Shown here: positions 21,759 through 34,149 of the stretch, in pieces
Layout of the letters: each line of letters opens with the position of its first letter
How positions within the stretch are numbered: the first letter of the stretch is position 1
NCBI GenBank assembly: GCA_029237695.1
Contig: CM055265.1
Span: forward strand, 74,286,013 to 74,350,012
Direction of reading: 5' to 3'
Source of the DNA: Conchocele bisecta
Taxonomy: Eukaryota > Mollusca > Bivalvia > Lucinida > Thyasiridae
Length of the DNA: 64,000 nt
Translations under genes and position numbers: made by a program
The notes under the pieces: generated by a model
The model's database searches: none
What the model was told of the DNA's origin: nothing
What the model saw: only the letters and a program-made list of their open reading frames with translations

Positions 21759-22852
21759 TAGCTGTAGGAGAACAGCATAGCTCAACTACGAGGGTTGTCG
21801 ATGTACACATAGCTTGACAAAGAAGGTGGCCGCGGCCCGCATAAAAACCTTAACCAAGGTTGACTAAAAACCTTAACCAAGGGGTATTAAGTTAGTAATT
21901 CAAGGTTAAATGTAGGTCAATGTCAGATATAGGTCAGGGTTTTTTGATGTACATCACTAGGAGATGAAGTTTTCCAAGTATGGTTGCTGTAGGCCCAGGA
22001 GTATTGCATATACAAGCTTGACTAAAAACCTTAACCAAGGGGAAATAACTAAGTAATCCAAGGGTAAAAGTAGGTCAAGGTAAAAGATAGGTCAGGGATT
22101 ATTGATGTACATCACTAGCAGATGAAGTTGTCCAAGTATGGTTGTTGTAGGCCCAGGAGTATTTTATATACAAGCTTGACTATAAACCTTAACCAAGTTT
22201 GAGTACCAACATTAACCAAGGGGAAATAAGTAAGTCATTCAAGGTTAAATGTAGGTCAAGGTAAAATATAGGTCAGGGGTTATTGATGTACATCCATATG
22301 AGAACAAGTCATCCAAGTATGGTGTCTGTATGCACAATAGTATTCCATCTACAAGCTTGACTAAAAACCGTAACCAAGGTTGACTAAAAACCGTAACCAA
22401 GGGGAATTAAATAAGTAATTCAAGGTTAAATGTAGGTCAATATCAGATATAGGTCAGAGGTCATTGATGTACATCACTAGGATATGTAGTTTTCCAAGTA
22501 TGGTTGCTGTAGGCCCAGGAGTATTCCATATACAAGCTTGACTAAAAACCTTAACCAGGGGGAAATTACTAAGTAATCCAAAGGTAAAAGTAGGTCAATG
22601 TCAGATATAGGTCAGGGATTATTGATGTACATCACTAGGAGATGAAGTTGTCCAAGTATGGTTGCTGTAGGCCCAGGAGTATTCCATATACAAGCTTGAC
22701 TATAAACCTTAACCAAGTTTGAGTACACCTTAATCAAGGGGAAATAAGTAAGTAATTGAAGGTTAAATGTAGGTCAAGGTAAAATATAGGTCAGGGGTTA
22801 TTGATGTACATCCCTATGAGATTGATGTACATCCCTATGAGATGTACATCCC
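21759..22852. mobile_element. Pearl-like element, copy 2, 3' end missing
   Basis: The same start (GCTGTAGGAGAACAGCATAG) and AAACCTTAACCAAGG cores as 3110-4412, with six tandem cores. It stops in a short duplication of TTGATGTACATCCCTATGAG with no microsatellite or hairpin. Confidence 0.7.
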
Positions 22853-23381
22853 AGTAGATTCGCCGGACCAATCTTAGTATGCGTCCGGTGCCCCTGTGTT
22901 CGTCCGCATACATGTACGTACGTTCGATAATCCACTAGCGGATTATCTCCTCCTATATGCGGACGAACCGTGATGAGACTGTGGCTAAGTATGTCAGTTT
23001 TTTGCTTGGTTGAAAGATATCATCTGCTGAATAATACTATGTAACACACTATAGTGGCGTAGCCATGTTTTTGCAGAGGGGGTGGCGGAGGTGGCGATTT
23101 GTGACTCGAGATTGAAAAGAGGTGGCGGATATTACCCTGTACAATGACTGAGTGTAATAAAAAAATATTGTTTTTGTATTGGAGCATCTTTTCCTGAAAA
23201 GAAATATTCTACATTCAACTTCCTCGATCATAGCGATGTTGAATCTATACGTTACACATACATGTATATTGTAGTTATTTCCCTCCGAAAGACGTTCAAG
23301 TAAAACTACATGTATAGTCTGTTTGTATTTTGTTAAACTGACCAAAATGTAAGGGGTACATAAGCACCCATCACATCCCGC

Positions 23382-23835
23382 AAACTTATTCTGTATTAAC
23401 CATTAGACCCAAGGTGTATGATCACGTGGTACTAACAACAACAACAAGTACTGAAACTTCCAGAATACATCCGATTGAAAGTACGTATTCTTTTATATTG
23501 TCCTTATTACGTAACGGATTTGGATGAAATATGGCGCATCAAACGCGTCTTGTTAAGCTGCATTTGGTGGTCTCTGTATTTTCGCCCAAACTTCTGTCGT
23601 TTTTTCCGACACGGAAATCGATTCTTTGCAAAAACAACTTAAGTCTGTGCCAAACTCACTGGACCACCAAATGCATCTTAATATGAAGACGCGTTTGCTG
23701 CGCCATATTCCATCAAAATCCGTTGCATATTAAGGAAAATATCAAATAATACTTACTTTGGAGTGGGCGACCTTGTTGTTGTTGTAACCACGTGATCATG
23801 CACCTTGAAACTTATTCTGTATTAACCATTAGACC
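23382..23835. mobile_element. CAAGGTG MITE flanked by a 28 bp direct repeat
   Basis: The element is 23410-23807. Identical 28-mers (positions 23382-23409 and 23808-23835, starting AAACTTATTCTGTATTAACC) flank it directly, unlike the 5 bp duplications of its relatives. Confidence 0.85.
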
Positions 23836-23879
23836 GCTAGACACAGCAATTGTCGTCTGCTGTTGCTTTTATATCTTGC

Positions 23880-24105
23880 CTTATTTCTCAATAAAAACAT
23901 GTGCATTGACAGCACTTTAGATTAATTTACAAAATGATTTGACAGCATTTTAGAATCATTTCCATTGGAAATGATTCTGAAGTGCTGTAAAACCATGTTG
24001 TAAATTATTCTAAAGTGCTGTCAAAGCACATGTTTTCATGATAAAAATGGAAAACAGAAAATAAACAGCAAACGACAAAAAAAATAAGATAGCGGTGTAA
24101 GGGTT
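23880..24105. repeat. Palindromic MITE (GACAGCACTTTAGAAT arms)
   Basis: Hairpin centred on ATCATTTCCATTGGAAATGA; a second copy lies at 55115-55350. Ends lie near TTGTCGTCTGCTGTT and its reverse. Confidence 0.8.
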
Positions 24106-24955
24106 AAAGTTAATTTCTTGCACATGACGTATGGCACAATCCATTCACATACTGATACATGCCGTTTCAATTGCAAAGCTAAAGCGAAGTGGCGAGTTCC
24201 GTATGTCGAATACTGATACTCATCCGATTACCGGTTACAAACTAGTAAACATAGCAATACAATGATGAATTTTACAATTGCAGGTGTCAGATCAATAGGA
24301 CATGCACATACAAGTAATTCAAGTCGTTATATTGATTAGTGGCAATCGTAATCTAGAGGAGCATATAAAGACGATATACGTACCATAATGAATAAATATT
24401 GCACTAGTATACAGAGTTGATTCGATGTAAAGAATTAACTGCCGGCTCCAATCCACTTCCGTATTTATAACTACCTTGTGCGTTTAAACATGTGCTGTCA
24501 CATGACTGGCAACGCGTGACGTCTATGCAGATGACAAACCATATTGTTGTCATGATTGTGTAGGTCGCCGGTTGATAGAAGGGAGCTCACAAAGTTGCGG
24601 TGTTTGCGACCAATGTAGACCCAGATCAGCCTGCGCAGCGTCTTCGCAGGCTGATCAGGGTCTACTCTGTTCGCCATTTAATCGATACTAGAGCATAAAA
24701 TAACGAGTCACGGGTAGTTTTTTAAATGTTGTGAATGTATAAAATTATCACAATCTTCAAATATTGCAAATCGATATAAGGTTCCGTTTAGCAGATCAGG
24801 GCCCGTGTGTACATGTCAGTGGCGGATTCAGCGGGGTGGCCCGGGGACCCGGCCCCCTTTCAGGATTCCAGCTTTGGAAGCTGTCTGATTCTGTCCAAAA
24901 AAATGCAAGCACTGTCAAATAAGGGACCTGGGTGATTTTATCAGATCAAGGTCCT

Positions 24956-25155
24956 GGGGGCCGTTTCACTAAACTTCTTACGACTAAAATGTTCGTAAGT
25001 GCAAATTTAGGATCGTCTGGCAATATCAATTGATGGATTTACATTTATTGAGCATAGGCTGCATATGCAGCCTATGCTCAATAAATGTAAATCCAATAAT
25101 TGTTTACAAGAAAATGTTGTTAATGTGAAATTTACAGACTATCATAATTTTGCAC
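24956..25155. mobile_element. GGGGCCGTTTCACTAAA MITE, cut by a pearl-like array
   Basis: The left end and centre are intact; the right arm stops after AATTTTGCACT, where the pearl-like sequence begins at 25156. This orders the insertions: MITE first, array later. Confidence 0.8.
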
Positions 25156-26480
25156 TCCCCAGATACACAAGTAGTTTGAAAAAAGGGTGTTCGAGTTATG
25201 CTCCGGAGACAAAATCAGTGACGGAAAAAACAAAGGGAGATAACTAAAAACTTAGTGATGCAAGAGTTGTCATTCTTGCGTGACACACCTTTAGGGTCGT
25301 GGTCTATGCATGTGTGAAGTTTCATGAAAATATTCCAAAGGGTGTTCGAGTTATGCTCCAGACACGAAATCAGTGCACGAAACAACAAAGGGAGATAACA
25401 AAGAAATTAACGACGCAAGAGTTGTCATTCTTACGTGCGACACACCTTTGGGTCGTCTTCTATGCATGTGTGAAGTTTAATAAACTATAAAATGTGTTCA
25501 TAGAACACGGCTGTCCCACATATCGCTTTGATAATAAATGAGGCCAAATTCCAAGTCAAAATTTTCTTTTACCTGAGAGTTAAAGTTTTTGAAGCACCAA
25601 GTATGTGACGTTGACACTGGGCTTGGCGGGGGCAGGACAAACGTGGATTTGGCACAGGGCGGTAGAGGACCATTAGAGCAATGCGTATATGAAATATGAA
25701 GCTGATCCGTGAAAGAAAACAGAAATTATAAGATATTTACCTGAGCGTTAAAGTTTTTGAAGCACCAAGTATGTAACCTTGACCCTTGGCTTGGCGGGGG
25801 CAGGACGAATGTGGATTTGGCACAGGGCGGTAGAGGACCATCAGAGCAATGTGTATATGAAATATGAAGCAGATCGGTCGAAGGATGAAGAAATTATGAG
25901 GCATTTACCCGAGTGTTAAAGTTTTGTGATGGACGGACGGACGGACGGGAGGACGGGACGCACGTTCCTACGAATGAATACTTGTTGGGTTTTTACTGTA
26001 TAAAAATACCCAACAAGAGTACCCAACACTATCCTAACCCTACCCAATAAGATCCCCGTACGCTTACAACAAGTACCCATTCGTGTGTGCGGACGGACGG
26101 ACGGACGGACGGACGGACGAGGGTAACACTAAATGCCCCCTCCACTAACTTGGTGGGGCATAAAAATATTCCAAAGGGTGTTCGAGTTATGCTCTGGATA
26201 CAAAATCAGAGCACGAAACAACAAAGGGAGATAAGTAAACAAGAATTCCGCGGAATCAGATGCCTCGCCTTGTCCCGCCTTGTCCCGCCTTGACCTCGAG
26301 CCTGGGCCCGAAAGCAATTTTCACTGGCCCGAAAATATTATACAATTATTGACTAGTGAGCCATACAATATCAGATTGTATTCTATGGCTCACTAGTCAA
26401 TAATTGTTTTATTATATGATAATAGTCCGTATATAGCACTTACGACTTTATGCTACTAGACAAAAATTGAAAAAGAATTT
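25156..26480. mobile_element. Pearl-like composite array with (ACGG)n, copy 2
   Basis: Collinear with 16957-18500 and very similar, including CCCCAGATACACAAGTAG at the start, both core types, two ACGG tracts and the flank GACTAGTGAGCCAT. It has fewer cores than copy 1. Confidence 0.7.
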
Positions 26481-26499
26481 GAAGAAAAAAAAATGATTT

Positions 26500-27340
26500 T
26501 TTTTTTTTAAAAGTTAAAAATAATAATGCTTGCTACTGGAGCCCAGAAATTTTTTTAATAGTCCTATATTTATCTACATATATGTGCACAGGTCCACATA
26601 ATGCCACAATATTTTCAACACAGTTTATGGAAATGTAATAAAAAAATAAAAAATAATGCTTGCTACTGGAGCCCAGAATTTTTGTTAATAGTTACGGAAA
26701 TGTAATAATGTACCTGTATAAATTACCTGTAATAAGTTAGTGGTCAGGTAAAAAATTGAAAAAGAATGGAAAACAAAAAAAAATTAAAAAAATTAAAAGA
26801 ATAATGCTCCCTACTGGAGCCCAGAATGTTTTTTAATAGTCCTATATTTATCTACATATCATATATATATACAGGTCCACATATTACCACAATATTACCA
26901 CAATATTTTCAACACAGTTTACGGAAATGTAAGATAATCATTTACCTGTATAAATTACCTGTAAGTGGTCAGTGGTCAGTTGCACATGCTAGCACATGCA
27001 CAGATGAATAGTCTGTATATAGCACTTACGACCTTATGCTACTAGACAAAAATTGAAAAATAATTTGAAAAAAAAAAATGAAAAAAAAAAATGAAAAATA
27101 AAATAAAAAAAATGAAAACAAAAATGAAAAAAAAAAAATGGAAAAAAAAGAATGAAAAAAAAAAATTAAAAAAAAAAATGGAAAAAAAAAGTTTAAAAAT
27201 AATAATGCTTGCTATTGGAGCCCAGATTTTTTTTTAATAGTCCTATATTTATCTACATATATCTGCACAGGTCCACATAATGCCACAATATTTTCAACAC
27301 AGTACCCAATGTAGTAATTTACCTGTATAAATTACCTGTG
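26500..27340. repeat. Repeated GCTTGCTACTGGAGCCCAGA segments
   Basis: Four copies of a ~110-130 bp block (26525, 26655, 26805, 27205), each after an A-rich tract; the same block occurs once at 18665 inside the SINE region. Probably a locally amplified SINE 3' portion. Confidence 0.65.
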
Positions 27341-27409
27341 GTCAGCAGTGGTCAAGCACTGGACATTTGCACATGCAAGCCCATGCTAGCACATGGTTCT
27401 CCCAGTCTC

Positions 27410-28111
27410 TATTGTTCTCTCTACAGGTAAGGTGTACAGAGCACACGAGAAAAGGTGTACAGAGCAGACGAGAAAACGGGTCTTCATGCATTATTGTCCA
27501 GTTTGTAGAGTGCACAAAACAAAAAAGGGAGACACACCTCCGGGTCGTGGTCTATGCATGTGTGAAGTTTCATGAAAATATTCCAAAGGGTGGTCGAGTT
27601 ATGCTCTGGACAGGAAATCAGTGCGCGAAAACAAAAAAGGGAGATAACTAAAAAATTAGCTATGCAAGAGTTGTCATTCTTGTGCACGACACACCTTCGG
27701 TTCGTGGTCTAATTGAATGTGTTAAGTTTCATAAAAATATTCCACAGGGTGGTCGAGTTATGGTCAATCAGTGCGCGAAACAAAAAAGGGAGATAACTCA
27801 AAAATTAACTATGCAAGAGTTGTCATTCTTGTGCGCGACACACCTTCGGGTCGTGGTCTATGCATGTGTGAAGTTTCATGAAAATATTCCAAAGGGTGGT
27901 GGAGTTATGCTCCGGACACGAAATCAGTGCGAGAAACAAAAAAGGGAAGATAACAAAAAATAAAAAATTAGCTATGCAAGAGTTGTCATTCTTTGTGCGC
28001 GACAACACCGTTCGGGTCGTGGTTCTATGCAGGTGTGAAAGTTTCATGAAAATATTCCAAAGGGTGTTCGAGTTATGCTCCGGAAAAGAAGTGTCTGCGG
28101 CGGACGCGGAT

Positions 28112-28151
<40 letters not shown>

Positions 28152-28155
28152 CGCG
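27410..28155. mobile_element. Pearl-like array with (GCGGAC)n
   Basis: Four to five copies of the GACACACCTTCGGGTCGTGG core (about 150 bp) end in a hexamer microsatellite at 28096-28155. Confidence 0.65.
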
Positions 28156-28199
28156 CTGTCAAATCCATAGTATCCCCCGACGGAGTCCGGGGGATACAA

Positions 28200-28312
28200 T
28201 AATGAGTTAGTATGTCCTAATTAGAAGTTACGTTCTCATAATTTGCAGTTAGTATCTCCTGATTTTGATCTAAAATATTTCAGCATCTGGCACTAGAACG
28301 CTTCCATAGCAG
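28200..28312. repeat. Degenerate fragment of the 48779-49099 element
   Basis: Carries TAGTATGTCCTAATTAGAAG-type units and an end resembling GGCACTAGAACGCTTCCATA. Only the right half is visible. Confidence 0.55.
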
Positions 28313-29384
28313 TATGTACTAAAAACTAGTCGTCCAAATTTCGACTGGGTCTCCCTCATCCCTTTCGGCGAAATCCTGGATCCGCCACTGCACGCAATAT
28401 CAATTCAAGTTGTGTTTACTTCGTAAGTAATCTTGTCACGAATATCTGACACTTTACCCACTTATCTTGCGGTTTTTGTCGAGCCCGCTTGCGGAAAGCG
28501 AGACATAGTGATCACAATGACGTCCGGGTATCCGTGCGTCCGTCCGTGTGGATTTCCGTCCGTGCGGATGTCCGTCCGAAATCTGCGTTAAAGTTTTTAA
28601 ATACCTTATATCTCTGCAATCCTAAATCACATTGACTTGACATTTTCAAATGCTTATTAGTCATCATCCATATATTCATTCTGTTCCCACGCATGCGGCC
28701 CCTGTGTGCCAAGGTAAAGGAAAAATGACTTTGAAATTTGTGTTGAAGTTTTTACATACCTTATATATCCACAAAACTTACTGAGATTTGCTTCAAACTT
28801 CAAATAATTCTTTATTATCATCCATATTTTCATGCCATGCGACCCACATGCCCAAGATCACAGTCAAAAGACGTTAAAGTTTGCGTTATTTAAAGCTTTT
28901 ACATACCTTAAATTAATTCAAACTTCAAATAAATAAACTCTGAGACCATCAAATGCCTCGGCGGGCTCGACATGCGGGCCGCGGCCATCTGGTTTTACAT
29001 AATGACTACCCGCGAATGTGGATCCCTTACGGACCAATGTCACTGTGCAGCACTCCGCACCGGCGTAAACTGTTTCACGTCGTAAAATGTCACAATAAGC
29101 TCCCGTGCAGTTTATTGACCCCGTAAGGGCCAAAATCGGAGAACCCGTGGGTATTTGTACGGCATGTCGTGCGGGCCCGCGAGATTTCTCGAACATTTTC
29201 GGATCCGTTGGGCGCCGTATAGCCTATGGTTGACAGATCAGCATGTACAACTTTCCGACACGGGCTTGCGGGCTTCCTACGATTTTGGGCCAGTAGAAGG
29301 CCCATAGACAGTGCGCGGCCCGTGCGGGTGCCTTACGGGCCGTATGTATGAATCCATCTCAAATGTTGCAAGTCAGTTTTAGGT

Positions 29385-30123
29385 GTGAAGGCGTCGACGA
29401 GCAGCGCATGTGTTTATGGCGAGATAGCACGTTTTCCTCTATACATACAGCGATATGTTAAAATCGTTCAATATTGGGGCAAAGTGTTAAGTACGAACAA
29501 TTGCATTGTATCAGCATTGTATGAATCCGCTAGGCTTGATGCAGACAATGGCAAAGTCAATTGGGTATCAAAGCTCAAGAGCTTACTATTCAACTTTGGG
29601 TTTGGAGATGCATGGGAAAACCAACATGTTTTAGATCACACCAGATTTGTATGTTTATACAAGCAGCGTATAAAAGATTGCTTCCTTCAAAAGTGGAAAA
29701 GTGATATTGAGACTAGTAGAGCCATGCCATTTTATAAACACCTTAAATCAAGCTTTGAACTAGAAAAATATTTGTTAGTAGTAGATAAACCGGCCCTAAG
29801 GAAATGTCTAACTAGAATACGATTGGGTGGGTACTCATGGGCTGCGGATAGAGACAGGGAGATATGGCAGAAATCGTATTGAGCAAACCCAACGGACCTG
29901 CACATTATGTAATATAGGAGACATTGAGGACGCTTATCATTTCATGATCATATGTCCCTCACTCGATCATATTCGCAGCCGATACATCGCCACATTCTAT
30001 ACTAGAAGACCAAGCGTATTCAAGTTCAATTCCTTATTAGCCACCGATCATAAAGCCACACTTGTAAAATTATGTAAATATCTTAGAGATGCATTTGATT
30101 ACAGGAAAACAGTCATCCTCTAA
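29385..30123 (+). pseudogene. 3' end of a non-LTR retrotransposon (post-RT domain), frameshifted
   Basis: An open frame at 29412-29882 encodes ARFPLYIQRYVKIVQYWGKV and LYKQRIKDCFLQKWKSDIE, a domain I know from the region after reverse transcriptase in mollusc and cnidarian LINEs. The following frame (29830-30123) carries a Cys-rich CTLCNIGDIEDAYHFMIICP zinc-finger-like tail. The two are offset by a frameshift near 29830. No reverse transcriptase precedes it, so this is a 5'-truncated dead copy. An AATAAA lies near 30216. Confidence 0.75.
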
Positions 30124-30589
30124 TTATTCGGTATGTTAACATGAAACATGTGTTCACACTTTGTATACTTTGTGTATTGTGTTTATATGACGAGAAACTA
30201 TGTAATAGTTTAAGTTAATAAAACATTCTATTCATTATGTTGGGTCCTATGGGCCCCGTACGCCCTTTAAAACATCGTATAGGCCCATTGCGGGCCCCAT
30301 ACGTACCAGTCAGCATTGCGAAAGCGGGCCGACATCGGGCCGCCATCTTCTAAACAGCGGCCCGCTAACGGAATTCTTCAGTGGCCCGCTGGCGGTTATG
30401 CAAAGCGGCAACTCGTCGGCCCGACATATCGTAATATATATTGGCCCGATAACGGCCCGCTGTCATTTTTGTTGTAGACACTATTGGGCCGCTAAGCTGC
30501 CGCCATGTGTTCTGCTACCAATCGCGGTTAAATTCCCCCGTCATACTACTGGTTCTTACGGTGGCACATGGATACAATTTTACTTTCGC

Positions 30590-30930
30590 GTGCACACGCA
30601 ATAGCTTTTGCATGTGCATGCGACAGGTTTTGCGTGCGCACGGTATAAGTTATGCGTGCGCAAGTGATATAATTTATTTTCCATGTCCATGCGTGCGCAC
30701 GCAGAACTTTTTCGTGAAACCTATCACGTGCGCATGCAAAACATATCGCATTAGCACGCAAAGTGTATCGCGTGCGCACCCGGAACTGTTTTGCGTGAAA
30801 CATATCACGTGTGCATGCAAAACCTATCACATACGCACGAAAGACCTTGCGTGTACAGGTGGAACCGTTTTGCATGAAACTTATCGCGTGCGAACGCGAA
30901 ACAAAACATATTTCCATGTCCTCTCTGTGC
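30590..30930. repeat. Degenerate tandem array of GCGTGCGCACG-type motifs
   Basis: Alternating purine-pyrimidine palindromic motifs (GCGTGCGCACG and variants) recur roughly every 28-35 bases, joined by text like GAAACMTATCRCGT. Open frames across it are shadows. Confidence 0.7.
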
Positions 30931-32035
30931 CACCGTAGGTTCTTCACAGTAGAGTAGTTTTGCCACCGTTTAATGCTGTGAATTTGGGAATATCAGTAAA
31001 ATGATTTGATTCTAATCCCACTGTGTTGATGTGCAGGAATGTCAGCAGTTGTAATTTAATACATAGAAGGTGGGCCGCTGGTGGGCCGTCAGTGGGCCGC
31101 TATGCCACGTGGACTGTAAATCGCCAGGACAGACATTTTGCATCTTCCGGAACGATCAAATTGACAGTAAGTTCTGACAACAGCTGTCTAAGTTGAAATT
31201 CACTTAAGTTAAGCAACGTAAGTCATTTAAATATTAGATATATGTGGCATATTCAATTCGAAATAGAAATTTAAAATTACTAGATTGCATGTCTGGTCAC
31301 GAAATATGATGACAACTTAATCATTTTGTAATTGTTTTTCTGAGCCGTGCGTCGCTACACTGTTGTTCACTGAAAACGTATTAGAAACAACAATTCATAG
31401 CAGATCTTACCCAAACTTTAGAGTTTCTCTTATTTTGTCAGTAATTTGAGATTTATTGTTTACATTGCCTTTCTCGAGTTCAACTCCACCGCGAATTTTC
31501 AAGCTATGCGCATGCGTCGCGTTTTTAAAATCACACGATAATTTCCATTGTAGATAAAAATCAAAATCAATAATTAGTTGTTACATGGAACTACTTTATT
31601 AACATATAAATTTAGTATCGTATTAAAAATAAACACACACAAAAAAGAAATAATATAATATTTTCTTTTCAAGGTAGATAATCGATCATTCTACAACATT
31701 AGGAAGACAATCCAGTGCATAGTGGCCGACTAGCGGGCCGCTGTATAAAATAAAAATATATAAAAATATATATTATAAGCAAGAAAATCGTTTTCAAACA
31801 ATAACTGTGTCATTAAATGATTGAAAGAGAAACACAATATACAATTTTATATTATATTTATGGAAGCGCAGATGGCGGGTATAGTATAGTCGACTGATTA
31901 GAATATACCTTTGTGTGTAGATTTGTCTGTGCCTGTAGGTGATGTACGATTCAATCATGCAGTCAGTCACACGTTGTACAATTTCAAGCTGTACTCAGAT
32001 GATTCAACACTATTGCGGAGTGATAAACGGAATAT

Positions 32036-32277
32036 ATAGAGAATAGTAGGTTAGTGCCGTGAATGGGAAAAAATATCTGGCAAGGCTCAGGAAACGGGAT
32101 GGGCGAGGCTCCGCCAGATATTTTTTCCCATTCACGGCACTAACCTACTATTCTATTTATCCCGTCAACACCTAAAAATGGCTTTAAAATGCAAAAATGG
32201 TATTGACTGGATATCAAAAATGTTTCACGGCACCGTGTTTCACGGCACATACGCACTGTGTTGACGGGATAAATCCT
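32036..32277. mobile_element. ATTTATCCCGTCAACAC palindromic MITE, copy 3
   Basis: Same family as 15968-16296; the hairpin lies at 32040-32155 and the right end at GTTGACGGGATAAAT. Confidence 0.78.
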
Positions 32278-32394
32278 GATCAGCATATACTTCGATGTAG
32301 GCTTGTCTGTGCCTACGTTGGTTATATTCTGAGTGGTTATTGAAATCAGTTGATATGTTTTCGCACATCACGTCATTGTAACGTATACGAACCT

Positions 32395-32637
32395 GGGGGC
32401 CGTTTCACTAAACTTCTTACGACTAAAATGTTCGTAAGTGAAAATTTAGAATCGTCTAGAAATTTCAATTGATGGATTTACATTTATTGAGCATAGGCTG
32501 CATATGCAGCCTATGCTCAATAAATGTAAATCCAATAATTGTTTACAAGAAAACAGTGTTAATGTTAAATTTACAGACTTTCATAATTTGCACTTACGAA
32601 CATTTTAGTTGTACGAAGTTTAGTGAAACGGCCCCCT
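32395..32637. mobile_element. GGGGCCGTTTCACTAAA MITE, best preserved copy
   Basis: Near-perfect 243 bp hairpin with ends GGGGGCCGTTTCACTAAACT and AGTTTAGTGAAACGGCCCCC. Confidence 0.88.
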
Positions 32638-33369
32638 GATCCGAGATTATCACATAGCAACTAATGGAGTATACGCTGATCAGAATATACGTTCGTGTGC
32701 AGGCAGGTCTGGATCTACATTGGTTGTAGAACTGTGCTGTTCACTCACCCACTTGATACATTCTACCATGTCATGGTATACTAATTTATAATAGGATGAT
32801 TATACATGTTTGCGTAGTGGAAAGCAAAGTATACCCTGATCAGACTGTATAGCTGTGCCTAGGCTGGTCCGGATCTGCACGGGTTGCACATTATGTAATG
32901 GTCACTCATGTAATCGATATCCTGCCGTGTCACTTCATACTCTCGAGTTGCATGTAAGTGTGTAGTATATACATGTACCTACCCATGAAATATATAGTTA
33001 TACGATGTAAATAAAAGTCATATGTTCTCATCGATGAAATAAACAACTTCAAAATACGACTACTTCCGCTATCTATATGCATAATAGTGAAGGGGCACTT
33101 TGAATTGAAGTGGCTAATTAAAAACGACTTCTGTTCAACCCAAGAATCCGGTGTCGGTCAATCAAATTAGATGGGACAAGGTCATTTTTGTGGTCATTAA
33201 GTACAAAGTGGTCAAACGAGTTCAAAAACATATTTTATATCGCTAGATGGACATGCACGTGCATATCATGCTTGAAATATCTGATAAAAGTTGTTTAAAT
33301 TGTTGAGTATTCTTCCTTAGGACACATATGAAACGATTCGGTTTTATGGTGGTTCAAATCGTCGTCTAT

Positions 33370-33875
33370 TTTGCGATTTTCAAGATGGCCGCCAGGTATC
33401 AACATTTTGTCTTAAATATATTCCGACTTAATTATTATATGGCGTTCGGCACTTACATTATGCGTTAACATACATAGAAGTATGTTTAGATATACAAACA
33501 ATTCACCACTGACAAATTCATATAAATACAAGATGGCCGCCAAATATTCACCCAGACGTGCAGTAAATGTGTATGGAATAACAAAAATAAATAGCTACAC
33601 TTTCATGAACTTTTATAATTAAATTGTTTGCCTTTGTTTCTGTATTATTGCATGTGTTCTTTACAAAAATAAATGAGTCCATGTAATATATTTATTATTT
33701 GACTATGTTGAGATATTCAAGATGGCCGCTAAGTATCGCTTAAGCTCTTAGGCGCTGTTGGTCGACACAATAGTAAAGAAATTGAACATACTTGGAAATC
33801 ATACAGTTCCAAACTGTACCGAATGATCTTTCGCCACAAACAAAGGTAAATCAAAGATGGCCGCCAATATGGATG
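33370..33875. repeat. Regularly spaced CAAGATGGCCGCCA motifs
   Basis: The motif occurs near 33381, 33529, 33718 and 33853 (136-189 base spacing), always followed by AT-rich text; looser forms recur near 46465, 46618 and 46783. It looks like a very old tandem repeat of which only the motif stayed conserved. Confidence 0.55.
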
Positions 33876-34149
33876 CAATTATGAGACGCCTATATTAAGT
33901 TGGATAGACATATGCTACACCCTAAAATGAATGTTTCATGTGAATGGTAATTCTTGCTGGGGAGCGCGATATCCCTGGCTTGACCCTTATTCGCATGTTT
34001 TGCTTTCTTGCATGCGAGAGATGAATCCGGCTAATCCCGGTATAAGATTAATACGATCAGTGATAATCCTAGTACGTTTATGGGATTTGGGGAGTGGGGG
34101 GGGGGGGGGGGCGGGTCTAAGTTACTATAGTGCGGTGAGGACCTGACAG

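Noticed and set aside
29385..30123. Possible host gene (two long ORFs in a row)
   Set aside because: The protein text is the post-reverse-transcriptase region of LINEs with a frameshift between the two frames.
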